A stretch of 64,000 nucleotides of DNA. Source: Pinus tabuliformis. Taxonomy: Eukaryota; Streptophyta; Pinopsida; Pinales; Pinaceae. Shown piece after piece: positions 45,501 to 57,492 of this stretch. How positions within the stretch are numbered: the first letter of the stretch is position 1; the number at the start of each line of letters is the position of its first letter. The DNA lies in NCBI GenBank assembly GCA_031772625.1, contig CM062813.1, positions 689,574,420 to 689,638,419 on the forward strand, given 5' to 3'. The notes under the pieces were generated by a model, which saw only the letters and a list, made by a program, of their open reading frames with translations, searched no databases and was not told the DNA's origin. The translations under genes and the position numbers were made by a program.

Positions 45501-48500
45501 CCGAAGCTGCAAGCAAAGAACAACGCCGCAAAGCCGAGAAAGGACACTGGAAAATGGTGCGAGTTCCATAAGAGCTCCACTCACAACACAAGTGAGTGTC
45601 GGGCCAAGCAGTCACTGGTGGCTGAGCTAAAGGTTTCAGAATCAGATGCATGTTCCGACTCTGAGTCAGAACCCGATAAGGGGTATGAAAAAGGGAAGCA
45701 GATCATTGATGCGGACCCCAGCGCCACTGTTGCTACCGCAAAGATCCAGAAAAATGAACCCGAAGATCCAGAGGAGGAGGAGCGTCTCTTCCACTCCCAG
45801 ATGTGGGTAAAGGGCTCCCCGATACAGTTCATTGTTGATAGCGGGAGTCAAAAGAACCTCATTTCGGCAGAGGTCGTGAAGCGGTTGGGCTTATCGACCA
45901 CAGCACATCCACAACCATACACCATTGGGTGGCTTCACCAAGGACGAGATCTTCGCGTGAGCCAGCAGTGTCGCCTTCCATACAACATCAAGCCCTTCAC
46001 GGATGAGGTATTGTGTGACATTGCTTCCCTTGAAGTTTGTGATGTATTACTAGGACAACCATACTTGTGGAAGCGACATGCTGTGTATGAATCAAGGCCC
46101 CGTGCTGTTATTATTACATTGGGAAATAAGTTGTTCAGGATACCAGAGGTAGCACCACCTGCCGCCCTCTCTTTGATTACTGCAAAACAATGCAGTAAGA
46201 TCATTTCCAAAACCAGGAAATTTGTTTTCCTGATGATACGCCCTCAAGGAAAGAAGAAGACAGTGGCCGCAGCCTCCAAACGGGGCCCCTCTGCACGACA
46301 ACTACAGATGGACAAGATTGTGGAGGAGTACGAGGACATCTTCACCTCCCCGGCAGGGGTTCCTCTGCACTGTCAAGTCAAGCACTCCATCGATTTGACC
46401 CCAGGTGCGCCGCTACCCAATGGACCAATTTATCGGCGCTCCGTTCTGGAGAACGATGAAATCAAGAGGCAGATTCAGGAGCTCCTGCAGAAAGGTCACA
46501 TCCGTCTGAGTTCATCGCCCTGTGGGAGCCCGACCGTGTTGGTACAGAAGAAGGATGGGACGTGGAGACTCTGTATTGACTATCGGGCGCTGAACAAGAT
46601 CACTGTCCGTAATAGGTACCCGATCCCGCGAATTGATGACCTCCTAGACCAACTAAAGGGGGCGAAATATTTCAGCAAGATCGACCTGAAGTCAGGATAT
46701 CACCAGGTACCAATCGAACCCTCCGATGTGTGGAAGACTGCCTTCAAATCCAAGGAGGGCCTCTTTGAATGGTTGGTCATGCCTTTCGGATTGACGAATG
46801 CTCCTGCAACCTTTATGAGGTTAATGGATGACATCTTGCGGCCATTCACCAACTCCTTTGTAGTAGTATACTTGGATGACATTCTGATCTTCAGCCAGAG
46901 TTGGGAAGAGCACCTCCACCACATCCGACAGGTTCTCCAAACACTGCAGCAACACAAGCTATGTGCCAATTTGGAGAAATGCACTTTTGGCATGACCCAG
47001 GTTCAATATCTGGGATACATCATTGATGAACAAGGGGTGCATGTCGATCCAGCCAAGATCCAAGTCATTCGGGATTGGCCCTCTCCAACCACTCTAACAG
47101 AGCTCCGCAGCTTTCTAGGTCTTGCCAACTTCTACCGCAGGTTTGTGTTGGGGTTTTCTCATATTTCTTGGCCCTTGAGTCAAGTCACCAAGGGCGGGGC
47201 GAAAGCAAAATTCTTTTGGTCTGAATCTCAACAGAAGGCATTCAGGGAGTTGAAGGATCGCCTCTGCACGGCACCAGTGCTCGCGTTACCAGATTTACAA
47301 CAACCATTTGAGGTCGAGACAGATGCCTCTGACTATGCTATTGGGGTCGTCCTTACTCAACATGGACATCCAGTGGCATATCACAGTGAAACACTTTCAG
47401 ACACAGTCCGGAAGTACCCCACTTATGATAAAGAGATGTATTCCATTGTACAGGGCTGCCGACAATGGAAGCATTACATTTTGGGGAAGGAAACGGTCAT
47501 CCACACAGACCACCGACCTCTGCAGTTCATACAAACCCAAGGGAAATTGCAGAATGATCGCCATCAGAAGTGGTCTACATACCTGCAACAGTTTCACTTG
47601 AATATCAAGTATAAAAAGGGCAACACCAATAATGTTGCAGATTGCCTCAGTCGACCACCGATCATGGCGCTAACCACCGTGCTCAACTCTTGTGGGCACG
47701 AGACTTCTGATTGGCCACTTCTCTACAAAAGCGACCCAGAATTCGGCCACACATACCAGACACTCTTGGAGGGTCGGCAGGTTGCAGATTTTCACCTCCA
47801 GGATGCCCTATTATGCCACCTCGGTCACCTTTGTGTTCCTTCAAGCGAGCGTGCCAAGATGATTTGGGAAGCACACTACAGTCGGGCTGCTGGGCATTTC
47901 GGGGTCGAGAAAACAGTGGCAGTACTGCAAAATTATTTCTATTGGCCGAATCTTCGACAGGATGTTGGGAAGTACATCCGATCATGTACTGCCTGTGCCA
48001 TTGCCAAACCGACCATTAAGAAGCACGGCCTCTATACCCCGTTGCCTACCCCTAGTCGACCTTGGGAATCCATCTCCATGGATTACATGTCAGGCCTTCC
48101 TTCCACTAAGCATGGAAATGACTGTGTTTTTGTGGTCGTCGACAGGTTCTCGAAGATGGCCATTATGGTGGCCTGCAAGAAGAATATCACAGCAGAATCC
48201 ACTGCTAAGCTCTTCTTTGAACGAGTGTGGGTGCACTTTGGGATCCCACAGTCTATCATCTCAGATCGGGACAGTCGGTTTCTCAGCACATTTTGGTCCA
48301 GTCTTTGGTCAATGCTGGACACCAAACTCACGAAGTCCACAGCCTTCTATCCTCAAACTGATGGCCAGACAGAGGTTGTCAATAGGATGATTGTGCACAT
48401 TCTGCGCATGTATAACTCAAAGCATCCACGCACATGGGACGAGAGCCTCCCCTATGTTCAGCACAGCTACAACCGAGCTCTTCACAGCTCCACTGGCCAT

Positions 48501-48956
48501 AGCCCTTTTCAGGTGGGTTTGGGATTCCAGCCACTATGCCCCATTGATGTGGCCATGCCACTTGCAGCTACTCACATGAATTTAGCTCATGTCCAGTCCG
48601 AAACAGATAAGGCCACCAGCTTCATTGAGCGCATCCAACATATTCGCCAGCAGGTCCATGACATTCTTGAGAAATCAAACGCCAAGTACAAGCAGCGACA
48701 TGATCAACATCGGGTGCCACACAAGTTTCAGGTGGGCGACAAAGTCTGGTTGCATTTGCAAAAGGAACGCCTTATTGGAGCCTATCGGAAATTGAGACCA
48801 CTCCGATATGGTCCTTACACCATTACTAAGGCTATGGGAGACAATGCATTTGAGCTCAGCATTCCCCCATTCCTTGGCCTGCACCCAGTGTTCAATGTGG
48901 ACCGCCTTCGGCCATACTTTCCACCATTGCTAGACACATCCGACATTGCAGAATAG
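45501..48956 (+). CDS. Zinc finger, protease, RT, RNase H and integrase of the young gypsy
   Basis: Same frame as gag, open for 1151 codons; no ATG is needed if made as gag-pol. In order: [15 protein letters not shown], a gag-type zinc-binding motif (about 45564-45606); protease [12 protein letters not shown] (Asp codon at 45837); RT with [26 protein letters not shown] and YLDD at 46869-46880; RNase [19 protein letters not shown] and [11 protein letters not shown]; integrase zinc finger H-H-C-C ending CTACAIAKP; and core D48081, D48264, E48372, a D-x60-D-x35-E spacing. The GPY-type end reads [18 protein letters not shown]. All catalytic residues look present. No classic chromodomain is visible. 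Confidence 0.95.
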   Translation, partial: PKLQAKNNAAKPRKDTGKWCEFHKSSTHNTSECRAKQSLVAELKVSESDACSDSESEPDKGYEKGKQIIDADPSATVATAKIQKNEPEDPEEEERLFHSQMWVKGSPIQFIVDSGSQKNLISAEVVKRLGLSTTAHPQPYTIGWLHQGRDLRVSQQCRLPYNIKPFTDEVLCDIASLEVCDVLLGQPYLWKRHAVYESRPRAVIITLGNKLFRIPEVAPPAALSLITAKQCSKIISKTRKFVFLMIRPQGKKKTVAAASKRGPSARQLQMDKIVEEYEDIFTSPAGVPLHCQVKHSIDLTPGAPLPNGPIYRRSVLENDEIKRQIQELLQKGHIRLSSSPCGSPTVLVQKKDGTWRLCIDYRALNKITVRNRYPIPRIDDLLDQLKGAKYFSKIDLKSGYHQVPIEPSDVWKTAFKSKEGLFEWLVMPFGLTNAPATFMRLMDDILRPFTNSFVVVYLDDILIFSQSWEEHLHHIRQVLQTLQQHKLCANLEKCTFGMTQVQYLGYIIDEQGVHVDPAKIQVIRDWPSPTTLTELRSFLGLANFYRRFVLGFSHISWPLSQVTKGGAKAKFFWSESQQKAFRELKDRLCTAPVLALPDLQQPFEVETDASDYAIGVVLTQHGHPVAYHSETLSDTVRKYPTYDKEMYSIVQGCRQWKHYILGKETVIHTDHRPLQFIQTQGKLQNDRHQKWSTYLQQFHLNIKYKKGNTNNVADCLSRPPIMALTTVLNSCGHETSDWPLLYKSDPEFGHTYQTLLEGRQVADFHLQDALLCHLGHLCVPSSERAKMIWEAHYSRAAGHFGVEKTVAVLQNYFYWPNLRQDVGKYIRSCTACAIAKPTIKKHGLYTPLPTPSRPWESISMDYMSGLPSTKHGNDCVFVVVDRFSKMAIMVACKKNITAESTAKLFFERVWVHFGIPQSIISDRDSRFLSTFWSSLWSMLDTKLTKSTAFYPQTDGQTEVVNRMIVHILRMYNSKHPRTWDESLPYVQHSYNRALHSSTGHSPFQVGLGFQPLCPIDVAMPLAATHMNLAHVQSETDKATSFIERIQHIRQQVHDILEKSNAKYKQRHDQHRVPHKFQVGDKVWLHLQKERLIGAYRKLRPLRYGPYTITKAMGDNAFELSIPPFLGLHPVFNVDRLRPYFPPLLDTSDIAE

Positions 48957-49171
48957 CTCAAACCCACAGAATTAAATCCAGATTGCATGGAACAAGCTGC
49001 AACTGATCGGATCATGGACACACAGATCAAGAACACTCGCTAACAGAATATCCAACTGTATCGAGTTGCCAAAGCAGGCCAACTCCTTCAGCAGGGCAAG
49101 TGGCTCACCAGGGAACAAGTTCAACAGAAGTTTCCTCATCTCATGGAGGAGCTCAACGCAATGGGGACCAT
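48957..49171 (+). pseudogene. C-terminal tail of gag-pol beyond two stops
   Basis: After the TAG at 48954 the same frame reads LKPTELNPDCMEQAATDRIM, then DTQIKNTR, a TAA at 49041, QNIQLYRVAKAGQLL and GKWLTREQVQQKFPHL. This looks like real protein and not untranslated sequence, so the gene probably once ran on to about 49171. CAG or CAA (Gln) codons turned into stops by a C-to-T change would explain both stops. Confidence 0.6.
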
Positions 49172-49180
49172 TGCTTCCTA

Positions 49181-49192
49181 AGGGGGGAGGAA
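49181..49192 (+). other. Polypurine tract of the young gypsy
   Basis: AGGGGGGAGGAA directly before the 3' LTR. Confidence 0.9.
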
Positions 49193-49810
49193 TGATCCAG
49201 GTGGATATTGGTGGCCACCTTCCAAGTCCCCCTGGACCCCCACCATTGTCTTTATCAGCATTTTCAGTTTCCTTAATTGTAGCACAACTTACTATTGTTA
49301 GCAGTTTTTCGGGTCCTGAACTTCCGGAGCCGTTTTGAGGCCCTAAACGACGTTTTTTGGGGAATCCGGGGGCAACATGTGGACCGATGTTGCCTGTTCC
49401 AACAATGATAGTGCTCGGATAGATCTTTCTAATGAGCTATTGTACGCGTCAAATGGAGATCATATGCCAAAGTTACGACCCCGGGAAGTTGATGTACCAA
49501 CTTACCCCCAAACGGGGCCCACAGTTTGGCGTTTCATCTCCTAGGGTTAGGTTTTGGAATGTTAAGGGTTTTCCATTGTTTCTCAACAATAAATAGGCCT
49601 TCGAGCCTCATTGTAACACAGTTCAGAGGCATGTAGCCATCACATCTCTTCTCAGAGATAAGCTACCATCGCCCTAGCTAGTTTATTTCCATTCTGGTTG
49701 TAAGCATATTTCAGTATTTTCCATTAATGAAATGAAGTATTATTTCCGCTGCATCTTTGTGTATATGGTTATCTCTGTAATTTGTTGCGTTCCTGTTTAA
49801 ATCCGGATCA
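49193..49810 (+). repeat. 3' LTR of the young gypsy
   Basis: 618 bp, near-identical to 43938-44566, ending GGATCA and followed by the target duplication ATGTA. Confidence 0.95.
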
Positions 49811-50904
49811 ATGTATTGCATGACATTGTATGTCGTGTGTGTGTGATGCACATTATGTGTATATGCACCTAGTTGAAGAGAAGGCAATGGGTGTTGTCGG
49901 GTGTGGAAATCAATCCAAAGTGCGTACGGAATAAAGACAAAGGTAGAAGCTAAGGATTGATTAAAAGATAAGTATCAATATTTTATTTCAATTTTATTAT
50001 CATATGCGATCTATGATTCTGGTTTATGATGGTTACATGTGATTTATGATTTTGATCTATGATGGTTGTGTTTTGAGCTAATGTGATGCGATATGTTTAA
50101 ACATGATGATCTGGTCAAATATGCTAGTTTGACTTGTTGTGACAGGAAGTAAACATGATTGCAAGTGTACCTTATTGACGAGCTACCAATGAGGTATGAT
50201 TTGAAGTTATTTCAATTTATTTTAATCTAATGGAAGTTATGTGCTTGGTAGAGGAAGAAGGAAAAATCTCGGTTGGGTGGTTGAACTGACTACAATAATT
50301 ACCAACAACAGCAAAAGAAATTAGAACAAGGAACAGTATGTTGGTAAAGCACTTCAGAAGCAGGGCCATTGTGGGACACTAGTATCCAATAGTGTTCATT
50401 GATTTCCATGAGCATGCTATGACCAGTATGATGGTTTTAAGGCAGGGATATGCCTTGGTTTTTGTATCTTCCGATGCAAGGAAGCCTTGCCAAGGGATGG
50501 ACTACCCAGGATGGGGGTGCTAGTGGAACTTGGAAGGTGTGTGATTGCACGGAAGGGGGTGACCAGATTGCCCGAGGGACTGTGTAGAAGAGAAGGGAAG
50601 GTCGGGGATATATTTGTTTTGGTCATTAGCATTTCCAGATGGAATCAAATGCACATTGGGAGTGTGCTCAGGAACAATGAGCCGATAACTGTTCACTGAG
50701 AGGAAAAGTGGCGTTGGATATTGCATGCAGATTTGACCTTGCAATGGATTTTGGACTTCTTGGGAAGGAGGTGAATCTTGGTATTACTTTAAGGGTGGAG
50801 GTGTGAGCCTCTGGATTCCCTTGTTGCTAATGTAGGCACCGTATCCTTTTTATTTGTTGGTTGAGCAAATGTGCATATGTGTGTATTATTGTAAATATTG
50901 TATC

Positions 50905-51088
50905 GAGCTAGTTTGTAAAGCTCCATAGATAGTATGGTTATTTGTTGGGTGAAGCAAATGTGTATGTGTATATGTGGTTATTGTAAATACCATAATGAGA
51001 TGTGTTATAAAGCTCCAGTAAACTGTATGATTGTCATGTTTCAGAAGTGGTCATTGTAAATATTGCAACGAGCTGTGTTATAAAGCTC
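50905..51088 (+). promoter_or_regulatory. Three spaced GAGCT-N9-AGCTC hairpin motifs before the polypurine tract
   Basis: Short perfect stems at 50905-50923 and 51070-51088, and a one-mismatch version at 50997-51015. Each sits in a repeat reading 'attgtaaata..g..(c/t)gagct.gtttataaagctcc'. The same triplet occurs in interior 2 (57250-57268, 57313-57331, 57385-57403), and one copy remains in the coding relative (31003-31021, minus). The conserved placement suggests an RNA structure near the 3' end; function unknown. Confidence 0.6.
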
Positions 51089-51177
51089 CATAGGCAGTAT
51101 CTTTTGGTTACAACAGTCTTGTTGGTTATAGGTGTCATTGAACACCGAGGATGGTGTTCCCCCAAGGGGGAGGGTTC

Positions 51178-53385
51178 TGTAAAAGCCCTGGTGAAAATTC
51201 CATGTAAAAATATATAAGGCCACGGTGATGGGACACGTATTCGAAGATGAATGGTGGGGAAAACATCCTAGTGGGTGCTCATTCGGTTTATTATAGCTAA
51301 AGGAAATTGGCAAAGGAAATGGATAAGGCTTTGGAAAGGAAAAATGGCATTAATTGGCATTTATTTATGAAAATAATGGAAATTAGGAGAAAAGGAAGGT
51401 GAAAGGTCATAGGTTTCATGTGAGGAGGAAATTGAAGGAAAATTATGGAAAATGAAGAAAATAGAGGCCTCAATTATAAAAAGGATTATGAGGATCAGTG
51501 GGCAAGGCTTGGTCAGTGTAAGCTTGGTTAGTTTAGTTTTATCCCTCTCTCTCACTCTTTGACACTTAGAGTTTTCTTGGAGCACTCTTGGAGTTTTGGA
51601 GCAAGAAGGCAAAGGAAGAGAAGGAAAGTGCAAGAGGACACCGAGATCAACAACTACAATAGGTTTTGCTTGCATGTACCAAGTTGCATGTATGTTTTCC
51701 TCACTAATTTTTGCATGCATGGCACATGCATGTGGTTTCTTGGTTATGATTTGTCATTGGCATGGAGGATTTCCTAGATTGATAATGGATTTGCTTAGCC
51801 TTGCCATTTCCTGGATAGCCATGGTGTTGTTCTCATGTTTCCTTAGCTTGGGTTGAGTTACTAGTTCCTAGAGCCTTGATTGGACAAAGACTCCGGAAGC
51901 CCTGTAACACCTTGGGTTGAGTTACTAGTCCTGGAAGCCTTAGTTAGAAAAACACTTTGGAAGCCCTTTAACAACTTGGGTTAAGTTACTAGTCATGGAA
52001 TCTTTGGTTGGACAAATGCTCTGGAAGCCCTTGGTGGGTTGAGTTACTAGTCCTAGAAACCTTGGTTGGACAAACGCTCTAGAAGCCCAACAACAACTGT
52101 GGATTGAGTTACTAGTCCTGGAAGCCTTGGCTGGAAAAACGCTCTAGAAGCCCGACATTAGCCTTGGTTGGACAAATGCTTTGGAAGCCCAACAACAACT
52201 GTGGGTTGAGTTACTAGTCCTGGAAGCCTTGGTTGGACAAATGCTCTAGAAGCCTGGCGACAACTGTGGGTTGGGTTACTAGTCCTGGAAGTCGGGTTGG
52301 AACAAACGCTTTGGAGCCCTAGAAGGCTTTGGTAGAGACCAATATGATGATTTTTTTTGTGATGTCCGACCATGAGGTGGAATCATTGTTTAATGGGTTG
52401 AGGTGGTTAGGCCTCTGGAAACCCTGGACGGTTTTGATTGATGTGTTTTATGAGATGCCACATTCATGCTTGGAATATGCCACAAGGGTGAATGGATGAA
52501 GAGATATTTGGCTCAACCATGTCTATGGTCGGGTGGAACGTGGTAGTCCCATAGTGAGTTGGCTTTTGAATCATTAACATGATGTTATTTATCCTTGTTA
52601 TCTCATGAGTATTATACTGGTTTATATGTGGATTATATGGTTGTTGTTTCCTTGATATTTTTTTTGTTATTCTGTTGGTTATGAATATGTATTATGACAG
52701 TGGCTATGTATGGCTACCATCGTGTTTTTACTTATATATGAATGAATAATGTATCTATGGCCTAATGGATGAAACTGCAACTAAAGTGATAAGGAATTAA
52801 TGCCTCATAGGGAATCTCATATAAGTATGAGACCCCTATGCTTAGATATGTCATTTACACCTATAGATTGCATTGATGCCAAGTTTTGACAGGGTGTCAA
52901 TACCAGTTGGGGATGGTTAGTCCTAGTCCTGGAGTTAGTTTTTGGTTCATTAGTATTTTCATCATGTCTTTAGTGGATTTTGAAATTTATAGCAAGTTCT
53001 GGGCAGTGGCCATAATTCTAGGCTTGAAAAGTGCCTTAAATTCCACAGACTCTGGCACATGTCTGCTAGAAATAGTCCCTGGACGCAGGCATGTAGGTTT
53101 GTGGGAGTGTTAAGAGCTTTTTGGACGTTGGCATGCCCATATCATGAGAGTGTCCAGAGGTTTAATAACTTAAAAACTCAGTGGGACCTAGGGGCTAGTT
53201 AGCGAAAAGTTTGGGATGGTTCCTAGGAGTCCTATTGTTGATGTTGAAGGTTTGTAGGGCGTGTTTCCGTTAGTTCCACTTCTTTAACGTGACTTAGGAG
53301 GTTGAATCATATCATAGTAACTTCTCGTCACATATTTACGCCAAATGGCAGGTTACTTGGGTAGATGTGGGAGGACAGTGTTACA
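51178..53385 (+). repeat. Array LTR-b (shared)
   Basis: 2208 bp, TGTAAAAGCCCTGG...GTGTTACA. TATATAAGG is at 51211-51219. The ~65-bp minisatellite (about 51850-52330) has seven copies plus a partial one. Preceded by a purine tract and followed by TAGTATCAGAGC (53389-53400), a one-mismatch primer site. Confidence 0.9.
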
Positions 53386-56300
53386 GAGTAGTATCAGAGC
53401 ATGGTTCACCCCTTAGACTAGATGGGAGGTGTGTTGGTCATGCATTCATGTCAGTAGCATATGTGTTCCTTATGCTTGTAGTCCATGTTCTTATTGCATT
53501 TGCATGGTGTTGATCATGGTTGTAGCGATGTCACGATGTGAAGGTTGATGGTGTTGTTGTGGGATGTGTCATAATGAGTGTATGGTTGTATATGCATTTG
53601 TTATGCATGTTAGTGTCCACATGTTATTATGCATGCATTGTCTTGGTTATGGTTATGCATGTATTGTAGGTCAAACATGTATTTTGACGTCATTGTCTGC
53701 AATTATGTCATCACGATGATATTGGTATGTTATGATGCTAGTGTGTTGCCTGAGATAGAGTAGGAGATGCATGTCATTAAAGTGAAGTTGCAGCATTGGA
53801 CCTCGAGGCAAGAGCATGTCATCATGCAGGTATTGTATGTTTGGCATGTAGGTATGTTAGTTAATGGATTGAAATATGAATTAGAGTTATATGCATTAGG
53901 TTTATGTACATGTCTATTGATGTTATGGTTACATACATGATAGATGTTAGTTGATTAGTGTAGTCATATGCACATATGTCAGATAGTTATGAATGATAGT
54001 AACATGTGGTTGTATGCATTGCTATTGTTGTTTTATGTTAGATAACTTAATGATTAGGTTATATGTTGTTGTTGAGTATGTTATAGGTTAACTTGTTGTT
54101 GTTATATGATATTTAACGTGATGATTAGGTTACATGTTCTTGTTGAGTATGTTATAGGTTAACATGTTGTTATATGATATTTAGCTTGATGATTAGGTAA
54201 TATGTTGTTGATGTGCATGATATATAACTTGTTGTTGTTATATGCTAGTAACTTGATGATTAGGGTTATTACATTAATATCTTGATGTTATATGTATCCT
54301 ACAAATTTGGATTGGTCTATGAGGATGGTTAGGGTTATGAAATTCAGGTATGGGTCGACTTATTTGTGACATTGTGTTGTACCAATCTAGACTAATCATA
54401 CATATGTGATTGTTATGCACGAACAAAATATGTTTATGAGCTTATGATGTGAACATGTTTGTTAGTTATCATTATGGATATTATGATCTTATTTTTATTT
54501 GAGTTGATGTGTTGTGAAGTTATATCGTGCTAATTAGATTGATTGTGCAGACAAGATAGCTTCCCTCGAAACACATTAAGGTATGAGTTTTCTTATGTCA
54601 TATACTTGGTGCTTCATTGTTTGATTATGTAGTCTATTTGGTTTTTGAGTGTTTGGTGTCTATTATGTCATCTAGTTGATTTATTTAACACGGTACGTTT
54701 GCAAGTTGGTTGAATATTTGATGAATTGCATAATATGAGTATGTTTTCAAATGATCTTGTTTTAAGATGATTGTACTAACACATATGTGTTGAGACAACT
54801 GATATGTACTTGAGAGTAAGGAGGTGATAGTTGTAGCATTATGTATTATGACTGACGAAAGTGAGTTGATTGTTGAGTATGACATGGTTGTTATTCTTGG
54901 TGAAGGTTTATTTCTAATTGATAGATATGATTCTATTGATATTTGGAACATGTGGTTGACATGTGTGAGCACTTGCAGGAAACATGCTTGGTATTAGTAT
55001 GACGAGGTAAAAGTTGACGTGTTTGTATAACTAATAGTTGTATGATGTGATAGCTCATAATAAGACTCAATCGCTCAAAGGTAATAGGTAAAAGAAAGGA
55101 ATTGGATAGGAATTCCTTTGAACGTGCTTGGAAACCCTAATTCCAAACTAATGAGTGCTTTACATACAGGAAGTCTTCTTAATCTTGACTTTGTCTGACA
55201 TTATGGCGATATATGCTATATTTATGAACATGTATTTGACACGTACATCCACTAGTTGCTAATTATAGCTAGATTTGTAAAGGAAATTGGAGACCAATGA
55301 GAGATGACGTGGATGTGTTTAGTTGAAAGACAACATGCTTGGCACAACAAGGTAAGGTAACCAATATATTATTATTTTATTTATGCACTGACAATTATGT
55401 GTTGATGGTAGTATGATGCAGGGGATTGCATGGCAAAGAGACTGCCATGAAATTATGAAGAAGGCTAAGGTTGAGCTTTCCTTTGGAAGAATGGAAACCA
55501 TGGGGATTGAGACATGGTGTTTGTTGTTAGTTTTGTGCTTTTGGTATTGGTGACCTGTTTGTGCTTGATTGCGTCTTTGTTATGTTTGGTGCAAGGCCTT
55601 GCCACTTTGTTTCCAGTGTCATATTGTTATTGATTTTCATGATTTCCCTCTTGTTTGTTTCTTGCCTTTCCTTTAATGTTTAGTCTTGGGAATTGGTTGG
55701 GAAATAGGAAAGTTAATGGAGCTCGAGGAGAGCTGTGTGGTACTCGAAAAGTAATGAAAGGCTCGGATGAAGTTGGTGCATGTCTAAGGGTAGCTAAAGG
55801 TAAGAGTATGACAATTGGTTGGATTGGTTTGGTCCATTGGTGTCAATGGATAGTGGCAGTATAGTCATGAGGAAGGTAATAGGAAAGGTGAAGTAAATGG
55901 ATATGAGACCTCAAATGCCTTGGCTATGTTGGGAACGATTATTCTCAATGTTGTGCAAGGTGTGCAAGGAGTTCTCTTAACCTTGACCTTATGCTATCTG
56001 GTAATTATGTTATGATAATGATTATACTGATGTTTATATATGTATCATCATGGATCATGATCATTTTATTCTAATGTTTATATGCATATATATGTGTGTG
56101 TGTATGTCCTTGTATGGCAAGATCATGATTGTTTATGCTAGTGTTTATGTATATGTAACTATGTCATTGTTCGATAGGGTTGTTAGGGATCATTATTGTG
56201 GAGGAATGATTGCTAATGTAGGTGAATGGCATGAAGAGATTCCTAGTCTTAAGAGGAATCAATTGGGAGGAGTAGAAGTTAAGGATTCATTAAAGGATAA

Positions 56301-57492
56301 GTATCGGTATTTTATTTCAGTTTTATTATGATATGTGATCTATGATTATGGTTTATGATGGTTACACGTGATTTATGATTTTGATCTATGATGGTTGTGT
56401 TTTGAGCTAACTTGATGCGATATGTTTATACATGATGATTTGGTCAAAGATGTTAGTTTGACTTGTTGTGATCGGAAGTAAACATGACTACAAGTGTACC
56501 TTATCGACGGGCTACCAATGAGGTATGATTTGAAGTTATTTCAATTTATTTTAATCTAATGGAAGTTATGTGCTTGGTACAAGAAGCACGAAAATGCTCG
56601 GTTGGGTGGTTGAAATGGCTACAAGAATTAGTAACAACAACAAAATAAATTAGAACATGCAACAATATGCTGGTAAAGCACTTTAGGAGTAGGGCCATTG
56701 TGGTACACTGGTACCCAATAGTGTCCATTGATTACCATGAGCATGTTATGACCGATATGATGGTTTTAAGGCAGGGATATGCCTTGGTTTTTGTATCTTC
56801 CGATGTGAGGAAGCCTTGCCAAGGGATGGGTTGCCCGGGATGGGGGTACTAGTGAAACTTGGAAGGTGTGTGACTGCATGAAAGGGGGTGACCCAATTTC
56901 CCCAAGGACTGTGTAGAAGAGAAGGGAAGGTCGAGGATATATTTTTTTGGTCATTAGCATTTCCAGATGGAATCAAATGCATATTGGGAGTGTGCCTGGA
57001 ACAATGAGCCGATAACTGTAAACTGAGAGGAAAAGTGCGTTGGATTGTAGTGCTGGAATTTGGATGTAGATTTGACCTTGCAGTGGATTATGGATTTCCT
57101 GGGAAGGAGGTAAATTCTGGTATTACTTTAAAGGTGTAGGTGTGAGCCTTTAGATTCCCTTGTTGCAAATGCAGGCATCACATCCTTTTTATTTGCTAGT
57201 TGAGCAAATGTGCATGTGTATATGTGTGTATTATTGTAAATAATGTATCGAGCTAGTTTATAAAGCTCCATAGACAATATGGTTATTTTTTGGTTATTGT
57301 AAATACCGTAATGAGCTGTGTTATAAAGCTCCAATAACGATATGATTGTCATGTTTCAATAGTGGTAATTGTAAATACTGCAACGAGCTGTGTTATAAAG
57401 CTCCACAGGCAATATGTTTTGATTACAATAGTCTTGTTGGTTATAGGTGTCATTGAACAACGAGGACAGTGTTCCCCCAAGAGGGAGGGTTC
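53386..57492 (+). other. Array interior 2 (non-coding)
   Basis: 4.1 kb, parallel to interior 1 without the simple repeat, the TG-rich minisatellite and the gypsy insertion. Homology skips from about 42910 to about 49935 of interior 1 near position 56272. The leader matches the coding relative's leader. No frame longer than about 95 codons, and none is conserved. It ends CCCCCAAGAGGGAGGGTTC before LTR-c. Confidence 0.85.

Larger units (their letters stand above)
43938..49810 (+). mobile_element. Young, nearly intact Ty3/gypsy element
   Basis: LTRs 43938-44566 (629 bp) and 49193-49810 (618 bp) differ, by eye, at about eight positions plus one 11-bp indel. Perfect target duplication ATGTA at 43933-43937 and 49811-49815. 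Primer site, polypurine tract and a gag-pol frame of nearly 1400 codons are in place. Only a TAG between capsid and zinc finger and two stops near the C-terminus interrupt the frame. It sits in the TG-rich minisatellite of the array interior, so it is younger than the array. Confidence 0.95.
39899..51177 (+). other. Array interior 1 (non-coding), interrupted by a gypsy insertion
   Basis: About 5.4 kb once the insertion 43938-49815 is removed. It is T/G-rich, rich in ATG-containing direct repeats, and has stops in all frames. Scattered short frames lack conservation in interiors 2 and 3. It parallels 53386-57492 throughout but keeps an extra TG-rich minisatellite (about 42910-43932). It ends with hairpin motifs and the purine tract CCCCCAAGGGGGAGGGTTC (51159-51177). 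Confidence 0.8.

Noticed and set aside
45618..48956. Large 1112-codon frame as a possible host gene
   Set aside because: Protease, RT, RNase H and integrase motifs, with flanking LTRs and a target duplication, show it is retrotransposon pol.
50417..50744. Overlapping frames near the end of array interior 1, partly matched at 56746-56982
   Set aside because: The similarity follows from the interiors being copies; frames differ in length and are interrupted, with no domain recognised.
51178..53385. Solo LTR
   Set aside because: It has a polypurine tract before it, a primer site after it, and interior sequence on both sides.
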